Shown: positions 17,965-26,747 of the stretch, one piece after another
Layout: the number at the start of each line of letters is the position of its first letter
Numbering within the stretch: position 1 is the stretch's first letter
Position numbers and translations under genes: made by a program
Notes under the pieces: model-generated
Told to the model about the DNA's origin: nothing
Databases searched by the model: none
What the model saw: the letters and a program-made list of their open reading frames with translations, nothing else
Assembly (NCBI RefSeq): GCF_000379825.1
Contig: NZ_KB903834.1
Coordinates: forward strand, 479,976-543,975
Direction of reading: 5' to 3'
Origin: Longispora albida DSM 44784
GTDB taxonomy: Bacteria; Actinomycetota; Actinomycetes; Mycobacteriales; Micromonosporaceae
DNA length: 64,000 nt

Positions 17965-20373
17965 TCAGCCGGGGAGTTCGGACAGGAGGGGCGAGTCCAG
18001 CAGGTCGGCTACGGCTATGCCACCGAGCACCGGGTACCTCTCCCCCAGCTGGTCCAGCAGCCACGGCTGGTCGATCACGACCACCTGGGCGGCCGGTACG
18101 ACCAGGCCGGGTGCCACGCGGACCCGGGCCGGTGGTTCCAGCCCGAAGTCGGCCGCCGCGATCCGCTGGTACACGACGGCCAGTAGTTCGGCCTGGACGG
18201 TCAGTTCGGGGTCGGCGAGCCGGTCGAGCAGGTCGGCGCACGCGTCGCGGTCGTCGAGGATCTGGTCGAGCCCGCTCCACGCGCCGAACGCCGTCATGCG
18301 CTCGTCGACGAGCCGGTACAGCCCGGCCAGTTCCGGGGCGACGGTCGCGGCCCGGGGTACGACGCCGTCGAGGATGGGCTGCTGGGCGAGCCACCACTTC
18401 GTGTACGAGGGCACCGTCATCGGTGAGCCGTCGGCCAGCATCACGCGGCACGGGGCGTCGATGGCGCGCCGGAGTTCGAGGAGCATGGGCAGCGCCGTGT
18501 CCCAGTCGTCGACCCATTCCAGGTCGCGTACCGCGACGAGGTGCTCGATCAGGACGTCCGGTCCCCAGGCAGCCGCCCAGTCCTCTGCGCCGTCGAGGTG
18601 CAGGTCGTCCAGTTCGGACAGGAGCACGTCCGAAGCTTCGACGATCGGGAACGTTTCCAGGACGCCGACCGCGAGGAGCGCGTCCCGGTCGCCGTCCAGC
18701 GCGATGCCGTAGGGCGCGTCGGGGCTGACGACCTCGGCCAGCCGGCCGCCGGGGAGCAGCAGCTCGCCTGCCGGGTACCAGTCGCCGTCCTCGGCAACGA
18801 GTGCCAGTTCGGCGAGCCATGGTTCCTCGCCGGGCTGGAGTCCGGCCGCTGCGGCCAGGGCCAGCACGGTTTCCGCCACTCGGGACGGTTCTTCGCTGTC
18901 GAAGGATTCGGCCACGGCGGCTCGTACAAAATCATCCGCCAGGACCGATCGCGGTGTCGCAGGCCGGGCACCCAGCTTTTCCAGCAGCGGATGTGCGGCT
19001 TCGGGGTGGACGACGCGGAGGCCGAGGCCTTCGACCGGCGGCAGGTCGCCGTCGGGCAGCAGCAGGCCCTTCGGCCCGGTCACCGTGCGGCCGTCAGCCA
19101 GCGGCACGGGCAGTGCGCCCAGCTCACCGGGGTCCTCGGCCTTGAGGCCGTCGTACAGGGCGTGCCACCAGCGGGGTTCGCGGTGCTGGCCCTGCACGAG
19201 TTCCACGATGTCGGCGACACCAGGGCTGTTCAAACCCTTGATCTTGTACCAGCCGGCTGGCAGCACACCATCCAGCGCCTCACCCAGCACGTCGACCAGG
19301 GCGTCGGGCACAGCGATCGCGTCACGCATGGTCAGGTTGCCGGGCAGCCACGGCCGCTCGGCGAGGGTGTCGCGCAGCCGGTCGCGGAGCTGCGCGTCGA
19401 ACCCGCTGACCGGGAAGCCCCCGGCCAGGAAGAGTTTCGCTTCCTCCGGGGTCGCGATCAGGTCGGCGATCGTCTCCGCGGCCTGGGCGACCAGGAAGCT
19501 GGTCAGCTCGCTGTCCGGGATGTGCTGGCGGCTCGCGTCGAGCGGGAAGGTGCCGATCAGCCGGACCGGCAGGCTGATCCGCTCTGCGCTCGGCGTCGGC
19601 GCGTGGACCACTTCCTCGTCAGCCACCGGGCCGAGAGCGGCGATCATCCACCAGCCGGTCCGGTTCTGTTCCTCGGCTGGCCGGCCGGCCAGCAGCGCGG
19701 CGTCGAGCGTCCCGCTCCGCCGGGCGATCTTCCATTCCTTCTCGACCTCGGCCTTGCTGTACACGGTGCCGAGGAAGTCCACAGTGTCCAGATCGAGCGC
19801 GAGCAGCAGCGTCGGATCGAACTCGGCGCGCCAGCCACCCCGCAGCGGCAGCCGTACCTCGACGGCCCAGCCGTCCTCCGGCTCGCCCGTCGTCTCCCAC
19901 GGCAGCCGCAGCACCGGTACGGCCTTGCGCCGGTCGGCCTCCGCGACGAGATGCGGAACGTCGTCGATCGCGTCACGGGTCAGCGCCTTGGAGAACCGGA
20001 CTCCGCTACCGGTCGACCGGATCTCCGGCTCGTCGGTCACGGCCAGTACTGCGGCGAAGCCCACCCCGAACCGGCCGGTCGCGCCCTCGTCCCGCTTGCT
20101 CGACGCCCGCAGCGACGTCAGCGCGTCGACCCCGGCCGCGGTCAGCGGGGCGCCGTTGTTGGCCACGCTGAGCACGTCACCGTCCAGGCGTACCTGGACG
20201 GCCGTCGCCCCCGCGTCAGCCGCGTTCGTGCACAGCTCGATGAGGAGCCGGTCGGCGTACCCGCCGTGCACCAGGTCTTCCTCGGCGTTGGCGTCCTCAC
20301 GGAACCGCGTCGGAGAGTCCCGCCACGCCGAGAGGATGGCCGCTCGTCGCCCCGCCAGATCAGTGCTGGTCAC
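17965..20373 (-). CDS. sacsin/Hsp90-like ATPase domain protein
   Basis: An 802-residue cytosolic protein whose N-terminal ~200 residues are a GHKL (Hsp90/sacsin-type) ATPase domain. The N-box is IELCTNAADAGA with Asn50, and the G2 loop is GRFGVGF at 100-106. The usual DxGxG nucleotide motif is altered to ANNGAP at 71-76, so ATP binding may be weakened. The remaining ~600 residues have no motif I recognise and no middle-domain resemblance to HtpG. GTG start at 20371-20373. It lies 25 bp downstream of the DUF3027 gene on the same strand, a pairing that recurs in actinobacteria; the joint role is unknown. Confidence 0.8.
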   Translation of the reverse strand: MTSTDLAGRRAAILSAWRDSPTRFREDANAEEDLVHGGYADRLLIELCTNAADAGATAVQVRLDGDVLSVANNGAPLTAAGVDALTSLRASSKRDEGATGRFGVGFAAVLAVTDEPEIRSTGSGVRFSKALTRDAIDDVPHLVAEADRRKAVPVLRLPWETTGEPEDGWAVEVRLPLRGGWRAEFDPTLLLALDLDTVDFLGTVYSKAEVEKEWKIARRSGTLDAALLAGRPAEEQNRTGWWMIAALGPVADEEVVHAPTPSAERISLPVRLIGTFPLDASRQHIPDSELTSFLVAQAAETIADLIATPEEAKLFLAGGFPVSGFDAQLRDRLRDTLAERPWLPGNLTMRDAIAVPDALVDVLGEALDGVLPAGWYKIKGLNSPGVADIVELVQGQHREPRWWHALYDGLKAEDPGELGALPVPLADGRTVTGPKGLLLPDGDLPPVEGLGLRVVHPEAAHPLLEKLGARPATPRSVLADDFVRAAVAESFDSEEPSRVAETVLALAAAAGLQPGEEPWLAELALVAEDGDWYPAGELLLPGGRLAEVVSPDAPYGIALDGDRDALLAVGVLETFPIVEASDVLLSELDDLHLDGAEDWAAAWGPDVLIEHLVAVRDLEWVDDWDTALPMLLELRRAIDAPCRVMLADGSPMTVPSYTKWWLAQQPILDGVVPRAATVAPELAGLYRLVDERMTAFGAWSGLDQILDDRDACADLLDRLADPELTVQAELLAVVYQRIAAADFGLEPPARVRVAPGLVVPAAQVVVIDQPWLLDQLGERYPVLGGIAVADLLDSPLLSELPG

Positions 20374-20398
20374 TCAACCGCCGCCGCTCTACTTGTGG

Positions 20399-21172
20399 CT
20401 AAAGTTCCTCGATAGCGGCGTCATCGTACGCGGGACCCGACGGCTCGGCCTCCGGCTGAGCTTCCGTGAACAGTTCCGAGAACGCGCCGCACGCGTGGTC
20501 GGAGGAGACCACCCGGCCGTCGTCAGCGGCGTACTCGTTGCCGCACACCCCGAAGTTCTGCTTGAGCGCGCCGGCCAGCGGCAGGTAGAAGCCGCAGCCC
20601 ACGCAGCTCGCCCCGTCCGGCGCGGCCTTGGCGATCGGCGCGTTGGGCCCGTGGTCGCCCTCGTACCAGCGCTGGGCGGCGTCCTGCCGCCCGATCCGGC
20701 TGAGCACCCGTGGCCGGCCCAGGCCCAGCTCCCACTGGTCGTCCTCGACGGCAGGGTCGTCGGACATCAGGTACCCGGGGGCGAGCCGCTCGTCGTCGGG
20801 CGCGGTCGGCAGCAGGTCACCGACGCCCACGTCGCCGGCCTGGAGGCGCTCGCTCCACGGCACCCAGGCCGGGGTGGTGAGCGCCCCGTCGCCGGGCAGG
20901 AGCGCGGTCTCGCACACCGTCACGTGCTTGCTGCGCGAGATGCGGGTCACAACGACCGCCCAGCGCCAGCCCCGGTACCCGGTGAGCGTGCACTCGAAAT
21001 AGTGGGTGACGAGCCGTTCACCAGTGCCTTCGGCCTCGATGTACTTGCCGACGCTGCCGTCGGCCTCTGGGATCGCTGCGAGGAGCGCCGCACGCGCGAG
21101 CTCCTGCGCGTCGGCGCACACCTGGTCAATCTTGGCCGCACGGGCACGTGGTCGGGTCGCTGCGCTGGTCAC
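20399..21172 (-). CDS. DUF3027 protein with zinc-ribbon-like cysteines
   Basis: A 257-residue actinobacterial DUF3027 protein, function unknown. Conserved features visible are GYRGWRWAVVVTR with TVCETALLPG (about 64-93), PAWVPWSERLQAGDVGVGDLLPT (about 101-123) and a cysteine pair CVGCGFYLPL near 194-203. A later VCGNEYAADDG completes a likely four-Cys zinc site. The GTG start lies 17 bp from the divergent mqnB start. It is first in a two-gene unit with the Hsp90-like ATPase, suggesting a common complex or pathway (inference). Confidence 0.85.
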   Translation of the reverse strand: MTSAATRPRARAAKIDQVCADAQELARAALLAAIPEADGSVGKYIEAEGTGERLVTHYFECTLTGYRGWRWAVVVTRISRSKHVTVCETALLPGDGALTTPAWVPWSERLQAGDVGVGDLLPTAPDDERLAPGYLMSDDPAVEDDQWELGLGRPRVLSRIGRQDAAQRWYEGDHGPNAPIAKAAPDGASCVGCGFYLPLAGALKQNFGVCGNEYAADDGRVVSSDHACGAFSELFTEAQPEAEPSGPAYDDAAIEEL

Positions 21173-21177
21173 CCGCT

Positions 21178-21183
21178 TATTCT
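21178..21183 (+). promoter_or_regulatory. leaderless-type -10 box TATTCT
   Basis: Ends 6 nt before the mqnB ATG at 21190. It lies in the 17-bp gap between divergent genes, so the promoter overlaps the start of the DUF3027 coding region. Confidence 0.55.
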
Positions 21184-21189
21184 CGCATC

Positions 21190-21816
21190 ATGCGAACCCT
21201 GATCGTCACGGCCGTCGAAGCCGAGGCAGCAGCTGTCCGGGCCGGTCTGCTCGCCGCCGGGCGCGACGACGCCGATGTGCACGCCGTGGGCGTCGGCATC
21301 GCCGCAGCTGCCGCGGGTACGGCTGTCCTGCTCGCCGCCCGCTCGCACGAGCTGGCCAGGCGCGGATACGAGCTGGTGGTCAGTGCCGGGATCGCCGGCG
21401 GGTTCCGGGGCCGGGCGGAGATCGGGGAGGTCGTGGTGGCCTCGGAGTCGATCGCTCCCGAGCTGGGTGCCGACTCACCTGAGGGTTTCGTGCCCATCGA
21501 GGAACTGGGGTTCGGCACGTCCCGGCTGCCCGCCGTCCCGTTCGGCTTCTCCCCCGTCGTCACCGGTTCCGTGCTGACCGTGCAGACGGTCACCGGGACG
21601 GCCGCGAGCACCGAGGCGCTGATGCTGCGGTACCCGGACGCTGTGGCGGAGGGCATGGAGGGCTTCGGCGTGGCGACGGCGGCGAGCCGGGCCGGGGTAC
21701 CGTTCGCCGAGGTGCGGACGATCTCCAACCTGGTCGGGCCGCGCGACAAGTCCGCATGGTTCATCAAGGAGGCCCTGGCCGCGCTGACCACAGTGTTCGC
21801 CGAGGCCACTCCCTGA
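21190..21816 (+). CDS. mqnB: futalosine hydrolase
   Basis: Cleaves futalosine to dehypoxanthine futalosine and hypoxanthine in the futalosine pathway to menaquinone. The 208-residue protein is a nucleoside-phosphorylase-fold hydrolase: LIVTAVEAEAAAVRAGL at the N-terminus, GYELVVSAGIAGGFRGRAEIGEVVVAS around 58-83, EGMEGFGVATAA near 157-168, and the late RTISNLVGPRD motif. The ATG at 21190 has a TATTCT box 6 nt upstream. It is followed after 10 nt by mqnD, an operon that makes the assignment secure. Confidence 0.94.
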   Translation: MRTLIVTAVEAEAAAVRAGLLAAGRDDADVHAVGVGIAAAAAGTAVLLAARSHELARRGYELVVSAGIAGGFRGRAEIGEVVVASESIAPELGADSPEGFVPIEELGFGTSRLPAVPFGFSPVVTGSVLTVQTVTGTAASTEALMLRYPDAVAEGMEGFGVATAASRAGVPFAEVRTISNLVGPRDKSAWFIKEALAALTTVFAEATP

Positions 21817-21826
21817 AGGAGTGCTC

Positions 21827-22612
21827 GTGAAGGTCGCATACTCCCCCTGCCCGAACGACACGTTCGTCTTCCACGCGCTCGCGCACGGCCTGGTACCCGG
21901 CGCGCCTGACCTCGACGTGACCTTCGCCGACGTGGACGTCACGAACACCTCGGCGCTGACCGGTGACTACGACCTGGTGAAGGTCTCCTACGCCGCGCTG
22001 CCGTGGCTGCTCGACCAGTACGAGCTGCTGCCGTGTGGCGGGGCGCTCGGCCGGGGCTGCGGCCCGCTCGTCGTGTCCCGCCCCGGCGTGAAGCCCCGCA
22101 CGGTGGCCGTCCCCGGTGACCGGACCACGGCTTACCTGTTGTTCCGGCTGTGGTCGCCGGAGGAGTACGAGATCACGGTCGTCCCGTTCCACGAGATCAT
22201 GCCGGGGGTCGCCGCCGGGCGCTGGGACGCAGGCTTGGTGATCCACGAGGCCCGGTTCACGTACTCCAACCACGGGCTGGTCGCGCTCGCCGATCTCGGG
22301 GAGTGGTGGGAGCGGGAGACGGGGCTGCCGATCCCGCTCGGCGCGATCCTGGCCCGGCGCGGGCTCGACACGGCAGCGCTCACCGAGTGGGTGCGGTCGT
22401 CCGTCCGGCACGCCTGGGCGCATCCGGCTGCCAGCCACGAGTACGTGATGGCCCACGCGCAGGAGCTGTCGCCGGAGGTCGCGGCCCAGCACATCGAGCT
22501 GTACGTCAACGCGTTCACCGAGGATCTGGGCGAGGAGGGGTACGCGGCGATCGAGGCGCTGCTCGGCCGGGCGGCGGAGGCTGGGCTGGTGCCCCCGTGT
22601 ACGGTCCGGTAA
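21827..22612 (+). CDS. mqnD: 1,4-dihydroxy-6-naphthoate synthase
   Basis: Converts cyclic dehypoxanthine futalosine to 1,4-dihydroxy-6-naphthoate in menaquinone biosynthesis. The 261-residue protein begins VKVAYSPCPNDTFVFHALAHG, the MqnD signature, and includes NTSALTGDYDLVKVSYAALP and GGALGRGCGPLVV (substrate-binding). The GTG at 21827 is chosen over one at 21821 because AAGGAG at 21816-21821 then has ideal 5-nt spacing and the protein starts at the conserved residue. It is co-transcribed with mqnB; mqnA and mqnC are not in the window. Confidence 0.95.
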   Translation: MKVAYSPCPNDTFVFHALAHGLVPGAPDLDVTFADVDVTNTSALTGDYDLVKVSYAALPWLLDQYELLPCGGALGRGCGPLVVSRPGVKPRTVAVPGDRTTAYLLFRLWSPEEYEITVVPFHEIMPGVAAGRWDAGLVIHEARFTYSNHGLVALADLGEWWERETGLPIPLGAILARRGLDTAALTEWVRSSVRHAWAHPAASHEYVMAHAQELSPEVAAQHIELYVNAFTEDLGEEGYAAIEALLGRAAEAGLVPPCTVR

Positions 22613-22638
22613 GCCGCGACCCGTAGGGAAAAGAACCA

Positions 22639-24459
22639 GTGCTCACTCGCCGGACCATCGCATTCACCGCTCTCAAGGTGCTGGGGGCCTGGGCCGTCCC
22701 GTTCGCCGCCCACGCGGCGGGGGCGGACTTCCTGCTCCCCGTGCTGGTGTGGCTGTGGCTCGCGGCGTTGCTGCGCGGTGGCCGGACGCTGCTCGACCGG
22801 CTGGTCCTGTCGGCGGCCGCGCTCTACTCGGCCGTGTGCGTGCTCTGGCTGGTCCCGCTGCCGATGCACCCTGTCCCCGTGGCCGGCATGGCACTGACCG
22901 CCCTCGCGCTCGTGCCCCGCGCACCCAGGCTGCCGTGGAAACGGGTACCAGCTGGGGACTGGGGCATCGTGGCGGCAGTCGCCGCAGGTGCGGCCTTCAC
23001 CGTGTCCCCCTTTGCCGGCAAGGGTTTCCGGGGTCTGCTCGAGGCGTTCTTCGCCGAGGACTTCTCGCGGCACTTCGTGATGTTCGACAGCATCCGGCGG
23101 TTCGGCGGCTATCTCTTCTACCACTCGGCCGAGACCTACCCCTATCTCACGGCCTGGCTGCACTACCAGTCGTATCCGCAGGGCTCGCATCTCGTGTCCG
23201 CCCTCGCCGCCAACTTCGTCCAGGGCACGACCGATCCCGGCCCCGGCATGGCGGCGCTCAACATCTACATCTGGCTGCACGTGGCGGGCTGGCTGCTGTT
23301 CCTGCTGGTCATGCTGTGGGCTGCCCGGTGGATCGCCCGCGCGACCGGCTGGACCAGCCTCACCCTCACCGCCCTGCTCACGATCTTCATCCTGTACGGC
23401 GAGCCGGTCATCGTGCTCATGATGTCCTTCCCGTCGGAGATCTCCGGGCTGACGATGGTGGCCATGCTGACGGCGCTGTGCGTCCGGCCCCTGCACCGCA
23501 CGCGCGAGCAGATCGTCCTCGTCGGGCTGCTCGTCACCGCCGTCGCCCTGACCTACTACCTGTTCCTGCCGCTGGCCGGGCTGATCGCGCTGGCCTGGCT
23601 GGTCGTGTACCGCAGGCACGTCCTCCGCCACCGCCTCCTCGCCGCCGTCGTCATGCTGGGCACGGCGGCCGGATCGGCTGTGCTGCCACTGATCGCGGTG
23701 TTCGGGGCTCCCGTCGGCGACAACCTCAACCTGCCGGGCAGCTCGCTCACGGGTTCCCGGGTACCGGTCCTGGTGGTCCTCGGCCTCACGCTGCTCGGGA
23801 TCGTGGCGTCCTGGCGTGACCGGGTGTGGCGGTCGATGGCCCTGGCGGCCGGGATCGCCGTCCTCGCCACGGCCGCGCTCGCCGTGTACCAGCTGTCCAC
23901 GGTGGGCAGGACGATCTACTACTTCGAGAAGATGTGGCACCAGGCGACCGTGGTCGTCCTCGTCGGTACCGGAGCCTTCGTCGCGCTGATCGTCCGCAAT
24001 CGCTTCCGGTACGTGACTGGCCTCGTCGTGGTGGCCGTGGCGTTCGTGGTGATGGCGGCGCCGAAGATGCCCGGCGTGCACTCGTGGGGCAAGCGGTACA
24101 AGTCGCCGAACCGCGTCGACGGTACCGGGGCCGCGCTCGTCATCGCCGCGCTCAACCGGTGGCCACAGGCCGACGGCCGGGTCGTCCTGGCCGTGTCCGC
24201 CGAGAAGGAGTCGGGCTTCAACGCGACCCTCTACAGCGGAACGCTCCAGCACCAGTACCCGGTCGCGGCGAACCTCGCCTACGGCCAGCCCTGGTACCTC
24301 GGGGTGCGCGACGAGCAGGGTTACCGGGAACTGCTCCGCACATACCCGATCTGGCTGCGCGTCGTGACCGACCAGCAGTGGATGGCTGACCTGACCACGC
24401 AGGTACAGAAAGAGCAGCCCGATCGCGGGATCGAACTGCTCTTCACGCGTACGTCGTAG
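22639..24459 (+). CDS. large polytopic membrane protein, possibly GT-C-like
   Basis: A 606-residue protein with about 12-13 hydrophobic helices spread over residues 5-480, ending in a soluble C-terminal domain of about 130 residues. The first long loop contains EAFFAEDFSRHFVMFDSIRRFGG (about 138-160) and SYPQGSHLVSAL, an acidic loop motif after the early helices that recalls GT-C glycosyltransferases of actinobacterial envelopes. No named family is certain. GTG at 22639 after GGGAAAAG, 26 bp downstream of mqnD, so possibly in the same operon. If it is a GT-C enzyme, it would use a lipid-linked sugar donor (inference). Confidence 0.75.
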   Translation: MLTRRTIAFTALKVLGAWAVPFAAHAAGADFLLPVLVWLWLAALLRGGRTLLDRLVLSAAALYSAVCVLWLVPLPMHPVPVAGMALTALALVPRAPRLPWKRVPAGDWGIVAAVAAGAAFTVSPFAGKGFRGLLEAFFAEDFSRHFVMFDSIRRFGGYLFYHSAETYPYLTAWLHYQSYPQGSHLVSALAANFVQGTTDPGPGMAALNIYIWLHVAGWLLFLLVMLWAARWIARATGWTSLTLTALLTIFILYGEPVIVLMMSFPSEISGLTMVAMLTALCVRPLHRTREQIVLVGLLVTAVALTYYLFLPLAGLIALAWLVVYRRHVLRHRLLAAVVMLGTAAGSAVLPLIAVFGAPVGDNLNLPGSSLTGSRVPVLVVLGLTLLGIVASWRDRVWRSMALAAGIAVLATAALAVYQLSTVGRTIYYFEKMWHQATVVVLVGTGAFVALIVRNRFRYVTGLVVVAVAFVVMAAPKMPGVHSWGKRYKSPNRVDGTGAALVIAALNRWPQADGRVVLAVSAEKESGFNATLYSGTLQHQYPVAANLAYGQPWYLGVRDEQGYRELLRTYPIWLRVVTDQQWMADLTTQVQKEQPDRGIELLFTRTS

Positions 24460-24462
24460 GGG

Positions 24463-24855
24463 TCAGGCCCCTGCCGCCAGCTCATTTGCGACGGCGTGCA
24501 CGACCTCGGCCAGCTGGGCAGCGGCCTTCTTGTCCGGGTACCTGCCGCGCTGGAGGCCGGGCTGCACCTTCACTTCCAGCACCTTGATCATGTCCTCGAT
24601 GAGGCTGTGCAGCTCCTCCGGCGAGCGCCGCCGCAGCTCGGTCAGCGAGACCGGCTGGCTGAGAAGTTTCACCGACAGTGCCTGGTCGCCACGCCTGCTC
24701 TCCACGACGCCGAACTCGACCTTCTGCCCGGGGGTCAGTGCGCCGACGCCGGCGGGCAGGGCCGCCTTGTGCACGAAGACGTCACCGCCGTCGTCCCGGG
24801 TGAGGAAACCGAATCCCTTGCCCTCGTCGTACCACTTCACGCGACCGGTGGGCAC
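24463..24855 (-). CDS. cspB: cold-shock domain protein with C-terminal extension (CspB type)
   Basis: A 130-residue RNA/ssDNA-binding protein. The cold-shock domain has RNP1 KGFGFL and RNP2-like DVFVHKAAL within residues 1-65. It is followed by a helical tail (SLTELRRRSPEELHSLIEDMI and on) absent from CspA. The GTG at 24853-24855 gives VPTGRVKWYDEGKGFGFL, matching the mycobacterial CspB start; a GTG four codons upstream is the alternative. A TAGAGT element lies upstream between it and the HAD gene. Third gene of a run: small ORF, HAD hydrolase, cspB. Confidence 0.9.
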   Translation of the reverse strand: MPTGRVKWYDEGKGFGFLTRDDGGDVFVHKAALPAGVGALTPGQKVEFGVVESRRGDQALSVKLLSQPVSLTELRRRSPEELHSLIEDMIKVLEVKVQPGLQRGRYPDKKAAAQLAEVVHAVANELAAGA

Positions 24856-24870
24856 AGCGAACCTCACACT

Positions 24871-25473
24871 CTACGGACCAACAGGACTCTTAAGGCTATC
24901 GAGGAACGCCGTACGCAGCCAAGTGAGATCGGGGACCACCCGGTCTGCACCAGCGCTGAGCAGCTCTTCCTCACTGTGGGAGCCTGTGGTCACGCCGAGA
25001 CCGGGAATGCCTGCCAGTCTCGCGGCTTTCATGTCGCCGGGATGGTCACCGACGTAGGCCTCTGCGCCGAGTTCGCGCAGTGCCTCAGCCTTGCCCTCGC
25101 CCCAGGCCCAGCCGACGACGTGCTCGACGGACAGGCCAAAGTGGTCGAGGTGCAGCCGGGCGAGATGTTCCTTCTTGCCCGTGATGACGACCGGGGTCGT
25201 CGCTTCCAGCGCCTCGCGGGCGCCGGGCAGCAGCGGAATCCGCTCGATCGCGAACTCCGGGTACAGCGCCCGGTACAGCTCGGCCGCCTCGTCGACCTGC
25301 TCCGGCGGGAACCACTCGGCCAGCTCTGTCTCCAGTGGCGGGCCGAGCCGGTTCGCGGCGAGCCGGGCGTCGATGAAGACCCCGGTGCGGCGGGTCATCT
25401 CCGTGTACACGGCCTCGATGCCCGGCCTGCTGTCGATCAGCGTCATGTCCAGGTCGAAGCCGATGACCGCCAT
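24871..25473 (-). CDS. HAD family hydrolase (phosphoglycolate-phosphatase-like)
   Basis: A 200-residue haloacid-dehalogenase-fold phosphatase. Motif I is IGFDLDMTLIDS with nucleophile Asp7 and acid Asp9, motif II is VVITGKKEHL near 94-103, Lys128 (EGKAEAL) is motif III, and VGDHPGDMKAA near 141-151 is motif IV. The subclass-I cap domain lies between motifs I and II. Its ATG overlaps the stop of the upstream small ORF by one base, and cspB follows after a few bases. The substrate is unknown; small phosphorylated metabolites are typical. Confidence 0.88.
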   Translation of the reverse strand: MAVIGFDLDMTLIDSRPGIEAVYTEMTRRTGVFIDARLAANRLGPPLETELAEWFPPEQVDEAAELYRALYPEFAIERIPLLPGAREALEATTPVVITGKKEHLARLHLDHFGLSVEHVVGWAWGEGKAEALRELGAEAYVGDHPGDMKAARLAGIPGLGVTTGSHSEEELLSAGADRVVPDLTWLRTAFLDSLKSPVGP

Positions 25474-25673
25474 CAGTGCAGGGCGGGGGCGCCGTCGTGC
25501 GGGTGCACGTAGGACAGCGACTCGACCGGCAGCGGGAACTCCAGGTCGTCCCCGAACGGCGAGGGCGCGCCAGCCTTGTCGAAGAGAAGCTCGTTCACCG
25601 GCAGGTGGCCATCCTTGACGATCACGGCCTTGCGCTCGGGCCCGTTGGCCGCGCGGTGCTGAGCGTTACCCAT
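25473..25673 (-). CDS. small conserved hypothetical protein
   Basis: A 66-residue acidic protein, unassigned, with no membrane segment. The core KAVIVKDGHLPVNELLFDKAG looks conserved in type, and the end is SYVHPHDGAPALH. The ATG at 25671-25673 has AAGGAG seven bases upstream, a textbook ribosome-binding site and therefore a reliable start. Its stop overlaps the start of the HAD gene (TGATG), indicating coupled translation. The presence of cspB and HAD downstream does not reveal its job. Confidence 0.78.
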   Translation of the reverse strand: MGNAQHRAANGPERKAVIVKDGHLPVNELLFDKAGAPSPFGDDLEFPLPVESLSYVHPHDGAPALH

Positions 25674-25909
25674 GCTGGTACTCCTTCGATCAAAGGCGAC
25701 CGGGACAGTTTGCCACGGCAGGCCCCCTGACCCGCGCCGGGTGTGGCCGCTCGCACAGCGGTCACAACTCGACAAAGCCCTACAAATCTCCACGGTACTG
25801 GCGAGCACTGGCTACCGTTGCTGGTTGAGAAATAATCGGCTCTCAGTGGCAACCGGGCACCTGGTGTTCCGCGTCTTATGAGCAAAGCCGTGAACGGGGA
25901 AGGAAAGTC

Positions 25910-26701
25910 ATGCCGCTTCGGGCATTCCGGATCAGTGCCGTAGTCGCCGCCGTGGTCGCGGCCGCCGTTTTGGGCGGCGTGTCCGCGTACGCCATCTCCG
26001 CCGAGCCGGATGCCCGTTTCCAGCCTGTCGCCGCCACCTCGTCCCCCGCGCCCGCTCCGAGTACCCCGGCCACGACCACTCCGCCGCCGGTCACTGTCGG
26101 CCACAGCGGAGCCTGCGAGGCCGGGGAGAAGCAGCGCGAGGTCGAGGACCTGCTGACCAAGATCGGCGGCTTCGGCCCGATCACCGCCGACGGGTACCAG
26201 TCCGATCAGGACTGCACCACGATCAAGGCTTTCCAGAAGCGCTACGACATCCGCCCGGCCTCCGGCCGCCCCGGCCCGCTCACCCACGGCATCGCACAGC
26301 GCATCGCGGCCTTCGACCCGGCCAGGTGCGAGGCGGGCCCGGGCCTGACGGCCTGTGTGGACCTGACGAACCAGATCACGTGGGCGATGCGCGACGGCCA
26401 GGTCGTCCTCGGCCCGACCGTCGTCCGGACGGGCATGGCCGGCGGGTTCCAGACCCCGGCCGGGAAGTACGCGCTGGACCGGAAGAACAATCCCGAGTGG
26501 TCGGTGCCCTACAAGGTCAACCTGCCGTACTTCCAGCACTTCCTGAACGGCATGGGCTTCCACGAGACCACGACCTGGATCCACGACTCCTTCGGCTCAC
26601 ACGGCTGCATCAACATGCTCCCAGGCGACGTGAAGGCCCTGTGGGACATGACGAAGGTAGGCACCCCGGTGCATTTGTGGGGTAGGCGCCCCGGCACCTG
26701 A
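25910..26701 (+). CDS. secreted L,D-transpeptidase with peptidoglycan-binding domain
   Basis: Forms or edits 3-3 peptidoglycan cross-links outside the membrane. The 263-residue protein has an N-terminal signal/anchor helix (about 8-29), a Pro/Thr/Ala linker to residue 62, a peptidoglycan-binding-like helical domain at about 70-137, and a YkuD catalytic domain at about 146-257. The active-site set is His218 (GFHET), His231 and nucleophile Cys233 in SHGCINML. GGGGAAGGAAAG precedes the ATG. Upstream, a weak hairpin at 25817-25853 may lie in the leader. A strong terminator follows. Confidence 0.93.
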   Translation: MPLRAFRISAVVAAVVAAAVLGGVSAYAISAEPDARFQPVAATSSPAPAPSTPATTTPPPVTVGHSGACEAGEKQREVEDLLTKIGGFGPITADGYQSDQDCTTIKAFQKRYDIRPASGRPGPLTHGIAQRIAAFDPARCEAGPGLTACVDLTNQITWAMRDGQVVLGPTVVRTGMAGGFQTPAGKYALDRKNNPEWSVPYKVNLPYFQHFLNGMGFHETTTWIHDSFGSHGCINMLPGDVKALWDMTKVGTPVHLWGRRPGT

Positions 26702-26716
26702 GACCTGATGTGAATC

Positions 26717-26747
26717 GGCCCCGCTGTCGCCAGCGGGGCCCTTTCTT
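26717..26747 (+). terminator. terminator after the L,D-transpeptidase gene
   Basis: Perfect 10-bp stem GGCCCCGCTG / CAGCGGGGCC (26717-26726, 26731-26740) with a 4-nt loop and CTTTCTTT tail. It lies between convergent genes and touches the stop of the opposing one. Confidence 0.9.

Noticed and set aside
25674..25909. c-di-AMP (ydaO-type) riboswitch before the L,D-transpeptidase gene
   Set aside because: Such riboswitches often precede cell-wall hydrolase genes, but the conserved core elements are not present; only a weak hairpin at 25817-25853 is seen.
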